This document shows positions 31,657 through 40,742 of a stretch of DNA of 64,000 nt, piece by piece. Below the pieces are notes generated by a model that was not told the DNA's origin, ran no database searches, and was given only the letters and a program-made list of their open reading frames with translations. Location: positions 1,240,001-1,304,000 of the forward strand of contig OY787448.1 in the NCBI GenBank assembly GCA_963678855.1, given 5' to 3'. Position numbers and translations under genes: made by a program. Origin of the DNA: F22 sp963678855 (GTDB taxonomy: Bacteria; Bacteroidota; Bacteroidia; Bacteroidales; Bacteroidaceae). Positions within the stretch are counted from its first letter, which is position 1; every line of letters begins with the position of its first letter.

Positions 31657-34600
31657 ATGAATGTACGTAAATTAAGACATCTGTACTTTTGGACCCTAAT
31701 GATTGGGGCAACAAGTATGTGTCCTCTTGGTGTATCTGCTAGCACGGTGCCTACCGACATGACTACCCAAGCGAAACACAAAAGCTTACAGGGTACTGTT
31801 GTAGACAAAAATGGTGAGCCTCTTATTGGCGTCACTGTTGCGGTAAAGGGCCAAAGCGCAGCTACAATTACCAATATCAATGGACAGTTTAGTATCAATT
31901 GTCAAAAAGGCGATGTACTCATATTCAGTTACATCGGATTTAAAGATCAAGCAATCACGATCAACAATCAAAAGATGCTTCACATCGTCATGAAAGAAGA
32001 CTCTGAGCTTCTTGACGAAGTGGTGGTTATTGGTTATGGTACGACAACCAAGAAAAGTGCTGTTGGTGCTGTAGACCAAATCCGTGCGGGGGCTATCAAA
32101 GACCGTCCGGTTGCCAACATGACGCAAGCACTTCAAGGAGCTTCTCCTAACTTGGTGATTCAACAAAGAAACTACAATCCTAATGATCAAGATGGTGGAC
32201 TGAATATCAATATCCGTGGTATTAGTACAACAAATAACAACACGCCACTTATCGTTATTGATGGTCTAGTTTCAGACATGACTAGCTTCAACAATTTGAA
32301 TCCACAAGATATCAAATCGGTGTCTGTCTTGAAAGACTCGGGTACAGCTGCAATCTACGGTAGTCGTGCGTCAAGTGGTGTTATCTTGGTGACAACTAAA
32401 AATGGAAAACTCAACTCTAAGCCACGCATAGAAGTATCTACTATGGTAGGGTGGCAATCACCTGAATTGCTATTTAGCCCAGTAAAAGGATACCAAAATG
32501 CGACCTTGAAGAACACAGCATTGGCCAATGCAGGCATGGCGCCACAGTACACTCCAGACCAAATCAGAGACTTAGCTGCTCACCAAAGTGAGGAGAACTG
32601 GTTTTACGACCAAATCTTCCAAACGGCGATGCAACAAAATCATAATATCAGTGTCTCTGGTGGTGGTGAACACACAACTTATATGATGTCTGTGGGTTAC
32701 TACGACCAAGGCAGTAACTACGTTGGCAATGACAACTTCGGTGTACAACGCTACAATGTGCGTTCGAATATCACAACTCAACTAGGTCCTATAAAATTGA
32801 CCTCTAAATTGTCTTACACACGTAAGAACAGCTTGAGCACAACAGGTGGTAATCTAGAAATTGATGCATCTCGTATTGCTTCATACTACTATTATAAGAT
32901 GAAAGAAAACGGTAAGTATTTACTTAACGATGTACTAAGTGAGTACAACCCATTGGGTAGCCTTGAAGCTGGTGGTACAAATAAGTTGCGCAACAACTAC
33001 TTTGTGACGAACTTCTCTGCCGACTGGGAGATCATTAAGCACTTGCACTTGCGTGGTGTATTTGGTGCTGAGGTCAATTCGGATCACCGTTTCTCGCGCC
33101 ACAAGCAAGTAGCTTACTATACAAACTCTGCTGATGAAACTCCTGCGCATATCGCGAATCAAAACCGCGAGACTAGTGACTGGAACTATGACAGCTATCT
33201 ATTGAATACGCAATTGCTTGCGGATTATAAGATTGACTTAGGTGACCACCATATCAGTGCGCTTGTGGGGGCAACTAACGAATCTTTCACTGGTACAAGC
33301 AATGAAATCAAGATGATTAAGACTCACCCAGAGCTTGGTACATCTGCAGGTGATGATACAGAAATCGTAGTCGGTGGTGGTTCTCACACTTCTTTGGAAG
33401 ACGAGACACGTACTAGTATCACATCACTTCTTGGACGTTTCGGTTATAACTACCTAGAACGTTACTATGCAGAATTCAGTTTCCGTTATGATGGTTCTAG
33501 TAAGTTTGGTGAAGACAGTCGTTGGGGTCTATTCCCATCAGCATCTTTCGGATGGCGTCTTTCTGAAGAAGCTTTCATGGAGAACTATAAAGAAAACGTA
33601 GGTGATTTGAAACTTCGTGGTTCTTATGGTATCCTAGGTAACCAAAGTATCGGTGTATACGACCGCTATACTCGCTACCAATTGTACTCTAACAGCTATG
33701 GCTTCAACAACCAAAGTGTGACTGGTGCTGGATTTACTCAAGGGATGGACGACCTAACTTGGGAAAAGACTCGCACATTCGATATCGGTGTGGATGCTTC
33801 TGCATTTGACAACTGTCTACACTTCACGTTCGACTATTTCCATAAGTTGACTACAGATATCTTGATGCGTCCTAAGGTACCATCAGTAATGGGTACGTCT
33901 ATGCCAATGGATAATATCGGAGAGATGAGCAACCGTGGTTGGGAATTCTCTATCAACTACCGCATGAAGACAGGTGAAGTAGAGCATAACATTGGCTTTA
34001 ACCTTGGTGATAGCTTCAACAAAGTAGAAAAATTCCCTGGTTACGAACAAATCAACGGTCAAGAAGAATTGAGTCTATTGATTCGCGAAGGTGTGCCGTT
34101 GAATAGCTACTACGGGTACAAGACTGACGGTTTCTTCAATAGCTACGAAGAGATTGAGACAAGTGCTAAACCAGTAGGTGCACAAGTACAGCCTGGTGAC
34201 TTAAAGTTTGTAGACCGTAATAAAGATGGTATTATCGACTCGAATGACCGTTACATACTTGGTAACGCCTTCCCTCGTTATACATACGGATTGACTTACT
34301 CAATGAAGTGGAAAGGTCTTGACTTCAGCATGCTTGCTCAAGGTGTAGGCGAACGTGACATGATGATTCGTGGTGAGCTGATTGAGCCATACCACGCCAA
34401 CTACTCATACAATATCTATCAACACCAATTGGATTTCTGGACGCCAACCAATACGGACGCTACATATCCTCGTCTGACAGCTCCTGGTAGTTCTTCAAAT
34501 AGCAACAACTACCGAAATGGTTCAGACATCTACGTCCTTGATGGTAGCTATCTACGCTTGAAGAATATCACGCTAGGGTATACCCTACCTAAAGCATGGA

Positions 34601-34791
34601 GTCAGAAAATGGCAGCTGAGAAACTAAGATTCTACGTGACAGGTCAGAACCTACTGACTTTCAGCAACAACTCATTTATCGATCCAGAATCGAGTGAGTT
34701 TGGTAACCAGATGAATAGTGGTGGTGCAAATAGTGGACGTAACTATCCAGCACTGAAATACTATGGTTTCGGAATTGATATCGCATTTTAA
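31657..34791 (+). CDS. SusC/RagA family TonB-dependent outer-membrane transporter (mannan PUL)
   Basis: Imports oligosaccharides across the outer membrane with its SusD partner, powered by TonB. After a signal peptide the mature protein starts with a CarboxypepD_reg-like domain (LQGTVVDKNGEPLIGVTV), followed by the TonB-box/plug region (LLDEVVVIGYGTTTKKSAVGAV) and a 22-strand barrel ending in an aromatic C terminus (GFGIDIAF). From 31657 it has 1044 residues. An upstream ATG at 31615 would add 14 residues before the signal peptide; I prefer 31657 because of the A-rich bases before it. First gene of a six-gene unit with SusD, a SusE/F-like protein, GH76 twice and GH125. Confidence 0.93.
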   Translation: MNVRKLRHLYFWTLMIGATSMCPLGVSASTVPTDMTTQAKHKSLQGTVVDKNGEPLIGVTVAVKGQSAATITNINGQFSINCQKGDVLIFSYIGFKDQAITINNQKMLHIVMKEDSELLDEVVVIGYGTTTKKSAVGAVDQIRAGAIKDRPVANMTQALQGASPNLVIQQRNYNPNDQDGGLNINIRGISTTNNNTPLIVIDGLVSDMTSFNNLNPQDIKSVSVLKDSGTAAIYGSRASSGVILVTTKNGKLNSKPRIEVSTMVGWQSPELLFSPVKGYQNATLKNTALANAGMAPQYTPDQIRDLAAHQSEENWFYDQIFQTAMQQNHNISVSGGGEHTTYMMSVGYYDQGSNYVGNDNFGVQRYNVRSNITTQLGPIKLTSKLSYTRKNSLSTTGGNLEIDASRIASYYYYKMKENGKYLLNDVLSEYNPLGSLEAGGTNKLRNNYFVTNFSADWEIIKHLHLRGVFGAEVNSDHRFSRHKQVAYYTNSADETPAHIANQNRETSDWNYDSYLLNTQLLADYKIDLGDHHISALVGATNESFTGTSNEIKMIKTHPELGTSAGDDTEIVVGGGSHTSLEDETRTSITSLLGRFGYNYLERYYAEFSFRYDGSSKFGEDSRWGLFPSASFGWRLSEEAFMENYKENVGDLKLRGSYGILGNQSIGVYDRYTRYQLYSNSYGFNNQSVTGAGFTQGMDDLTWEKTRTFDIGVDASAFDNCLHFTFDYFHKLTTDILMRPKVPSVMGTSMPMDNIGEMSNRGWEFSINYRMKTGEVEHNIGFNLGDSFNKVEKFPGYEQINGQEELSLLIREGVPLNSYYGYKTDGFFNSYEEIETSAKPVGAQVQPGDLKFVDRNKDGIIDSNDRYILGNAFPRYTYGLTYSMKWKGLDFSMLAQGVGERDMMIRGELIEPYHANYSYNIYQHQLDFWTPTNTDATYPRLTAPGSSSNSNNYRNGSDIYVLDGSYLRLKNITLGYTLPKAWSQKMAAEKLRFYVTGQNLLTFSNNSFIDPESSEFGNQMNSGGANSGRNYPALKYYGFGIDIAF

Positions 34792-34803
34792 TCTTATACC
34801 CTA

Positions 34804-36423
34804 ATGAAAACAAAAATACAAACTATACTTTGTTTAGGCTTTATATGCTTGCTTTCTGCCTGCAATGATATGGACAATCCTCCTAAGGATAGTTTCACAG
34901 ATAGCAGCTTCTGGACGACAGAAGAGAAAGCACAATATATGCTGAATATGGCCTATAGCCAAATGTACGATGCGGGCATGATGTGGAGAGACGAACGTCT
35001 TGGAGATAACGTCATGGAAGGTCGTTTGAACACCAGCACTCGCATGATTCGTAATGGTCAAGCACAAGCGACGACTGGTCTATTTGAGTCTGAATGGGCT
35101 GGCCGTTACGGCTGTCTTAAGACTTGTAACCTGTTCTTAGAAAAGGTAGACAATGTACCAATGAGCGACGAGAAGAAGAATCGCATGAAAGCGGAGATTC
35201 GTTATATCCGTGCGGCGACTTATCTACGTCTTGTCACTTTCTATGGTGATGTGCCTTTCTTCACAAAGCAAATTACTTTGAGTGAAGCCAATACTATTGC
35301 ACGTACTCCACGCGCAGAAGTGATGACATTTATCCACCAAGAACTACAAGAGATTGCTGATGTACTACCTAGCAAAGACAATCTGCCTGCTGCTGAGCGT
35401 GGACGTATCACAAAGGGTGCAGTGGCTATGCTAGATGCTCGTGCTTATCTTTATGATAGCGACTGGGCTAACGTAGTAACTCGTTGTGAACAGCTTATTG
35501 ACAACCAAGCTACTTGGGGACAATATAGCCTATATCCAGAATACATCAAGCTATTTACACAAGATGCCGAGTACAACGCTGAAGTGATTATGGACTGTAG
35601 CTATGTACCATCAGTTCGCACTTGGGGTGATATGCTAGATATGGCTCCTCTATCAATCGGTGCTCGTGTAAACTCAACTGCTCCTACTCGTTCGCTTGTA
35701 GATAGTTATTACACAATCAACGGCAAGTCTATCAATGATGACAATAGCTGGAACCGTTATCAACCATATGCAAACCGTGACCCTCGCCTTCAAGCGACAG
35801 TGGTATACAATGGGTATCCTTGGAGTGACTTGGTTGAAGATGATACAAAAGATCACATCATCTGGACTAATCCTAGCGATGCTACAGATAGCAATAACCA
35901 AGATAAGTATTCTGGTAACAATGCTAACCAATCACCAACAGGTTATTATGTACGTAAGTACTACGATGAAAAGCATGAGAATAACCTAGCCTCTGCAACC
36001 AATATCATCACAATGCGCTATGCTGATGTCTTGTTGATGTATGCAGAAGCGAAAAACGAGTTGGGTCAACTAGATGCTACCGTTTGGGATAAGACGATGA
36101 AGCTTGTACGTCAACGTGCTGGATTTACAGAAAGTAGCGCAGTTAACTTCCCTGGCAGCAGCCAAGATGAACTACGTGAAACAATTCGTCACGAGCGTCG
36201 TGTAGAGCTTGCTTTAGAAGGCCTACGTTGGTTTGATATCCAACGCTGGAAGATTGGAGATACAACTTTGAATGGTCAAGTAGAAGGAGACGATTTCGAC
36301 AACGGTGGCGCAATCAAACTAGATAAGCGTGTATTCGTAAAACAAAGAGATTATCTTTGGGCTGTTCCTCAATCTCAAATTGACTTGAACAAGAACTTAC
36401 TACCTCAAAACCCTGGTTATTAA
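34804..36423 (+). CDS. SusD/RagB family glycan-binding lipoprotein (mannan PUL)
   Basis: A 539-residue surface lipoprotein (lipobox LLSACN) that caps the SusC transporter and binds the glycan. The N-terminal region DSFTDSSFWTTEEKAQYMLNMAY and the C-terminal segment ELRETIRHERRVELALEGLRWFDIQRW, with WAVPQSQIDLNKNLLPQNPGY at the end, are hallmarks of the family. It follows SusC by 12 bases. Confidence 0.95.
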   Translation: MKTKIQTILCLGFICLLSACNDMDNPPKDSFTDSSFWTTEEKAQYMLNMAYSQMYDAGMMWRDERLGDNVMEGRLNTSTRMIRNGQAQATTGLFESEWAGRYGCLKTCNLFLEKVDNVPMSDEKKNRMKAEIRYIRAATYLRLVTFYGDVPFFTKQITLSEANTIARTPRAEVMTFIHQELQEIADVLPSKDNLPAAERGRITKGAVAMLDARAYLYDSDWANVVTRCEQLIDNQATWGQYSLYPEYIKLFTQDAEYNAEVIMDCSYVPSVRTWGDMLDMAPLSIGARVNSTAPTRSLVDSYYTINGKSINDDNSWNRYQPYANRDPRLQATVVYNGYPWSDLVEDDTKDHIIWTNPSDATDSNNQDKYSGNNANQSPTGYYVRKYYDEKHENNLASATNIITMRYADVLLMYAEAKNELGQLDATVWDKTMKLVRQRAGFTESSAVNFPGSSQDELRETIRHERRVELALEGLRWFDIQRWKIGDTTLNGQVEGDDFDNGGAIKLDKRVFVKQRDYLWAVPQSQIDLNKNLLPQNPGY

Positions 36424-36449
36424 TCAACTAATACTTAAAACATAATTTT

Positions 36450-38306
36450 ATGAGATCAAGATATTTAACGCTGCTTGCAAGCATCATGGTATGCTTAAGC
36501 TGGATTGGCTGTACTGAAAATATGGAGTACAAAGATGCCAAAGTGAGCCAAGTTAGAGATGTTTATTCGCCAAATGACAATTTGGCTGTCGAACTAGTAG
36601 CCTCAGCCACAGCTAGTTTATACTTTGAGTGGTCACCTTCTTTGACAGAAGATCAGGCATCACCCTTATATGAAGTGTTATTTACCACAGAGGATGGTTC
36701 GTTTGATAAGCCTGTGTACCGTGCACTTTCTGATGACGGCGGGTTGCAACCACATGCTATAATTTCCCACAAGCAGCTTGATAAGGTTTGCTCCTTGGCT
36801 GGTGTAGAAAGTGGCGAAGTAGCTAATCTAAAGTGGACTATAAACAGCTGTAAAGGTTTGAACGAAGCACGTGCTAATTCAGTACACCACTTGACTATAA
36901 CTCGTTTGAATGGTTTTGAAAATATCCCTAACGCATTGTATATTTACGGTGCTGGTACGGAGGGTACAGATGCTTCTGCAGCACAAGCATTTACGGCAAG
37001 CGAACAAGATGTATTTGAGATTTATACGAAACTAGAAGCGGGTAAAGACATTTACATGACCAATGCAACTACTGGTGACCGTACATTTACAATAGAGGGT
37101 AGCAATATCAAAGAAAAAGATAATGCGTTTCAGGTTGAAGAAACTGCTGTATATAAGATGACTGTCGACTTTACTATCTCTACAGTAATCATGACGAAGG
37201 TGACTTCGCTCGGTTTGTACTTCTGTCCTTCAGGTGAAGTGACTCTACCTCTTGAGTATGCTGGAAATGGTGTATGGTCTGGTAAGGGTACTATTGAGTT
37301 TAAGCAAGAAAGCTGGGGACGTGATGAGCGCTACAAGTTTGAAATGGTAAAAGTTGGTGCTGATGGAAGTGACGAGACAACACACTGGGGAGCAACAAAT
37401 AGTTCTCTAGATGCCCGCCCTGGAGATGATGAAGCACCAGCTTACTTCTACGCAGCTGAGTACGCCCCAAGTCAATGGGATCAAAAGTGGAAGTTCCACG
37501 GTGATTTCGACGGTAAAAATGTTATTGTAACATTCTCAATGAATGCCGATGGTCCTTACACACACGCTATCGTACTAGACGGCGACGGTGGTGGTGATGA
37601 TGATGACAACACAGATGATAATGATAATACTGGCGGAGAAAACCAACTAAATATCACCGACTTATATCTAACAGGTGAAGGTACTGAGACTGGTGCTGAT
37701 ATCAGCAATGCTTTAGCGTTCACTAAGCTAGACGACAACACATATGAGTTGTTTACTGAACTAGAAGCAAGCAAGACTATCAGCTTTGCAAATGGAAATA
37801 CATCTGCTGCAGATAAGTATGTCTCTGAAAACGATGCCCTTGTAGGCAATGGTGATGGTATGACTATTGACGATACTGGTGTATACCGCATCCGCTACAA
37901 CAAGTCAGACAACACAATAAGCATGGATAAAGTAGAATCGTTTGGTTATTTCTTCTGTCCTTCAGGTGAAGTAGAAGTTGAAATGGATTACCAAGGCAAC
38001 GGTGTATGGTCGGGCGAAGGCATGGTCACATTCAAGCAAGAAAGCTGGGGTAAAGACCAACGCTATAAGTTCCAAATGACATTGGCTGGTAGTAGTATCC
38101 AACAATTCGGTGCTTTGAATGCTACCGATGTAGTTCCATCAGATAGTGAGGCAGCAGATTACTACTATATGAAATCTGTATCTCAAGACCAATGGAACGA
38201 CAAGTGGAAGCTTCAAGACAAGTTTGATGGCAAGACAACTCGTTTCACGGTAACAATGAATGCAGCTGGTACATACACTCACAGCATGGAGGTAGTAGAA
38301 GACTAA
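36450..38306 (+). CDS. SusE/SusF-like surface glycan-binding lipoprotein with two repeats
   Basis: A 618-residue lipoprotein (lipobox WIGC, Cys21). The N-terminal third resembles the SusE/F type Ig-like region (YFEWSPSLTEDQASPLYEVLF). Two copies of a module follow (about 160-375 and 405-618), each containing FCPSGEV, GNGVWSG and FKQESWG with a D-RYKF ending. They are separated by an acidic linker rich in Gly and Asp (about 376-395). At the DNA level TTCTGTCCTTCAGGTGAAGT occurs identically at 37221 and 37953, so the copies are recent or kept alike by conversion. It presumably binds the same mannan as the SusC/D pair. Confidence 0.85.
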   Translation: MRSRYLTLLASIMVCLSWIGCTENMEYKDAKVSQVRDVYSPNDNLAVELVASATASLYFEWSPSLTEDQASPLYEVLFTTEDGSFDKPVYRALSDDGGLQPHAIISHKQLDKVCSLAGVESGEVANLKWTINSCKGLNEARANSVHHLTITRLNGFENIPNALYIYGAGTEGTDASAAQAFTASEQDVFEIYTKLEAGKDIYMTNATTGDRTFTIEGSNIKEKDNAFQVEETAVYKMTVDFTISTVIMTKVTSLGLYFCPSGEVTLPLEYAGNGVWSGKGTIEFKQESWGRDERYKFEMVKVGADGSDETTHWGATNSSLDARPGDDEAPAYFYAAEYAPSQWDQKWKFHGDFDGKNVIVTFSMNADGPYTHAIVLDGDGGGDDDDNTDDNDNTGGENQLNITDLYLTGEGTETGADISNALAFTKLDDNTYELFTELEASKTISFANGNTSAADKYVSENDALVGNGDGMTIDDTGVYRIRYNKSDNTISMDKVESFGYFFCPSGEVEVEMDYQGNGVWSGEGMVTFKQESWGKDQRYKFQMTLAGSSIQQFGALNATDVVPSDSEAADYYYMKSVSQDQWNDKWKLQDKFDGKTTRFTVTMNAAGTYTHSMEVVED

Positions 38307-38347
38307 GTTTGTAAGTGACTTTTAATATAATTGTAAACTAATACGCA

Positions 38348-39493
38348 ATGAATGCTATGAAAAAAGTTCAGCATTTGATTAAAGCGTGTATCATCGCACT
38401 ACCGATCCTCGCGCTCTGTAGCTGCCAAGAGATAGACGACGAATATACAGGTCCAGCTCCAGTAGAAGTAAACTGGAATGAGGCTGCCGCTTCTCTAGAA
38501 AGTACGCTAATAGATACTTTCTGGGACACCAACCGTCATGTATTCAATGAGAGTACAACATCTAACGGTTTCCAATACTGGCCTCAAGCACATGCTATGG
38601 ATATAGTGATAGATGCTTACGATCGTACAAAAGATGAGAAGTATGTCCCTTACTTCAGCGAATGGTACGAAGGTATCAAGAGCGCAAATGGATGGAGATA
38701 CTACAATGACTACAACGATGATATGGCATGGATTGCCATTACGTTGACTAAGTTGTACCAACGTACAGAAGATCAAAAGTACCTAACCACTGCGGTTGAG
38801 TTATGGGAACGTATCGTGAGCTACTGGAACACGGATTACTGTGATGGTGGTGTAGCATGGCACAAAGATCAGCCGTGGGCTAAGAATGCTTGTATCAACG
38901 GACCAGCTTCTTTCTTATCTATGCAGCTATATAGCATAACCAAAGATGAAAAGTACCTAGATTGGGCAGAAAAAATATATCTTTGGACCAAGAGTCATCT
39001 ATTCAACCCTTCTACTGGAGCTGTGTATGATGGATTTGATGGCCGTAAAAATATCCTGGACAAAATTGCTTTGACGTATAACCAAGCATTATTTATGGCT
39101 AGTGGTCTACGTCTATACCAAGCGAAGAACAATATGTCTTACTTGATGGATGCACGCCGCACAGCGGTATATACTATCTCTGCAAGTGAGACATTGGACC
39201 TTGGTAACAATATCCTACGTCATGAAGGTGATGGTGATGGTGCACTATTTAAAGGTATCTTCATGCGTTACTTGGTGGAAATGATTGAAGAAGATGCATT
39301 AAGTGAATCGTATCGCACAACATTTAAGAACTTCATGATTCACAATGCACAAGTAGCATGGAAAGGAGTTAAAGATAATAACCCTACGTTCTTCAGCCCA
39401 GGCTGGGACAAAGCAGCTGGTGAGAATACGTCGTGCAACGCACAAGTATCTGGAACGACACTCATCGAAGCTGTCTATAAAGTAACAAAATAG
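38348..39493 (+). CDS. GH76 endo-alpha-1,6-mannanase lipoprotein
   Basis: Cleaves alpha-1,6-mannan backbones internally. The 381-residue protein has a lipobox (LALCSC) and an (alpha/alpha)6 barrel typical of GH76; the paired catalytic aspartates are Asp124 and Asp125 in YNDDMAWIA. Other family features are FQYWPQAHAMDI and GVAWH.....KNACINGPA. A second ATG at 38357 (MKKVQHL) may be the true start. It lies in the six-gene PUL, followed by a second, different GH76. The lipid anchor suggests a surface location, producing oligosaccharides for import. Confidence 0.92.
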   Translation: MNAMKKVQHLIKACIIALPILALCSCQEIDDEYTGPAPVEVNWNEAAASLESTLIDTFWDTNRHVFNESTTSNGFQYWPQAHAMDIVIDAYDRTKDEKYVPYFSEWYEGIKSANGWRYYNDYNDDMAWIAITLTKLYQRTEDQKYLTTAVELWERIVSYWNTDYCDGGVAWHKDQPWAKNACINGPASFLSMQLYSITKDEKYLDWAEKIYLWTKSHLFNPSTGAVYDGFDGRKNILDKIALTYNQALFMASGLRLYQAKNNMSYLMDARRTAVYTISASETLDLGNNILRHEGDGDGALFKGIFMRYLVEMIEEDALSESYRTTFKNFMIHNAQVAWKGVKDNNPTFFSPGWDKAAGENTSCNAQVSGTTLIEAVYKVTK

Positions 39494-39512
39494 TTAACGA
39501 TAATATTAAAAC

Positions 39513-40742
39513 ATGGTTCACATTAAATTTTTATGTAAATTAGTGACATTAGTTTGTGTTCCGCTGCTCACCTCGTGTGGGCAGCACCACACGGTCAATA
39601 CTTTTGAGCAACGTGCGCAGAATCTTTCTGACTCGGTATTTACTCACTTCTATAATAATCAACGTCAAGTTTTTGCAGAAACTTATCCATTGATTTTGGA
39701 TAATAAAGCAACCTATACAGCTAGTGATCTTGATCAAACAGAGGCTGGAAAAACGGTAGCTTACCTATGGCCATCTTCGGGAATGCTTTCAGCTAGCATT
39801 GCATTGGCAGAGTTGCATCAGTCACCTGAAAGGCAGTTGAATGTAGATCGAGTGCTAGATGTACTGGGCCAATATAGAGATACATTTAGACTACCTACGG
39901 CTTACACGTCTTTCTTAGTTAAAGCTGCTACTTCAGACCGTTTTTATGACGATAACATATGGCTAGCACAAGACTTGGTCAACTTGTCTGCTCTTAGGAA
40001 AGACAAGAAACATCTCAAAGAAGCTGAAATAATATGGGATTTTATCTTATCTGGCAAAGATGACCAACTAGGTGGTGGTATTTACTGGTGTGAACAGTTA
40101 CGTAAAACTAAAAACACCTGTAGCAATGCCCCAGCGGCTGTAGCTGCATTGTCACTGTATGAATCTACTAATAAGGAGGTTTATCTACAGGAAGCCCAAA
40201 AGCTATATTTCTGGAATTTGTTGAAACTTCAGGATCCTGAGGATGGATTGATGTGGGACCATATCAATGTTACTGGCGAAAAGCCTGGTGCTATAGATAG
40301 TGCCAAATATTCTTATAATACTGGAGAAATGATTCTGGCAGCTACCAAGCTATACAAAATCACTCATGACGAACAGTTCTTAGGGCAAGCAGAAAAAATG
40401 GCAGAATCGGCTTCAAGATATTTCTTCCGTGTTAACAAAACGGATTCCATATCCAGAGGACGCATAATAAAGAGAAACAATATTTGGTTTGCTGCAGTCT
40501 TATTAAGAGGCTACGAAGCTTTGTATGAAGTCACACGAGATCCTCGCTATGTACAAATCTACGTGCGTTCACTAAACTATGCATGGGAACATGGAAGAAG
40601 TGAACAAGGATTGCTTGCTGACGATGTTACTGGGGTTCATCCTCAATCGCACTATTGGATATTGACACAAGCTGCATACATTGAAATGCTTGCTAGATTG
40701 GCCAAATATCCTGCTATACATGAATTAGAAACAACCTATTAA
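39513..40742 (+). CDS. GH76 family alpha-1,6-mannanase, second copy
   Basis: A 409-residue lipoprotein (lipobox LLTSCG) with the GH76 barrel: VAYLWPSSGM near 85, the catalytic pair Asp146-Asp147 in YDDNIWLAQDL, and GGGIYWCEQLRKTKNTCSNAPA. It differs clearly from the preceding GH76, so the two probably work at different places or on different chain lengths, for example surface and periplasm. Its stop overlaps the start of the GH125 gene by one base (TAATG), showing translational coupling. Confidence 0.9.
   Translation: MVHIKFLCKLVTLVCVPLLTSCGQHHTVNTFEQRAQNLSDSVFTHFYNNQRQVFAETYPLILDNKATYTASDLDQTEAGKTVAYLWPSSGMLSASIALAELHQSPERQLNVDRVLDVLGQYRDTFRLPTAYTSFLVKAATSDRFYDDNIWLAQDLVNLSALRKDKKHLKEAEIIWDFILSGKDDQLGGGIYWCEQLRKTKNTCSNAPAAVAALSLYESTNKEVYLQEAQKLYFWNLLKLQDPEDGLMWDHINVTGEKPGAIDSAKYSYNTGEMILAATKLYKITHDEQFLGQAEKMAESASRYFFRVNKTDSISRGRIIKRNNIWFAAVLLRGYEALYEVTRDPRYVQIYVRSLNYAWEHGRSEQGLLADDVTGVHPQSHYWILTQAAYIEMLARLAKYPAIHELETTY

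Noticed and set aside
32572..33162. Minus-strand frames opposite the mannan PUL SusC
   Set aside because: Low-complexity shadow translations of conserved SusC barrel codons.
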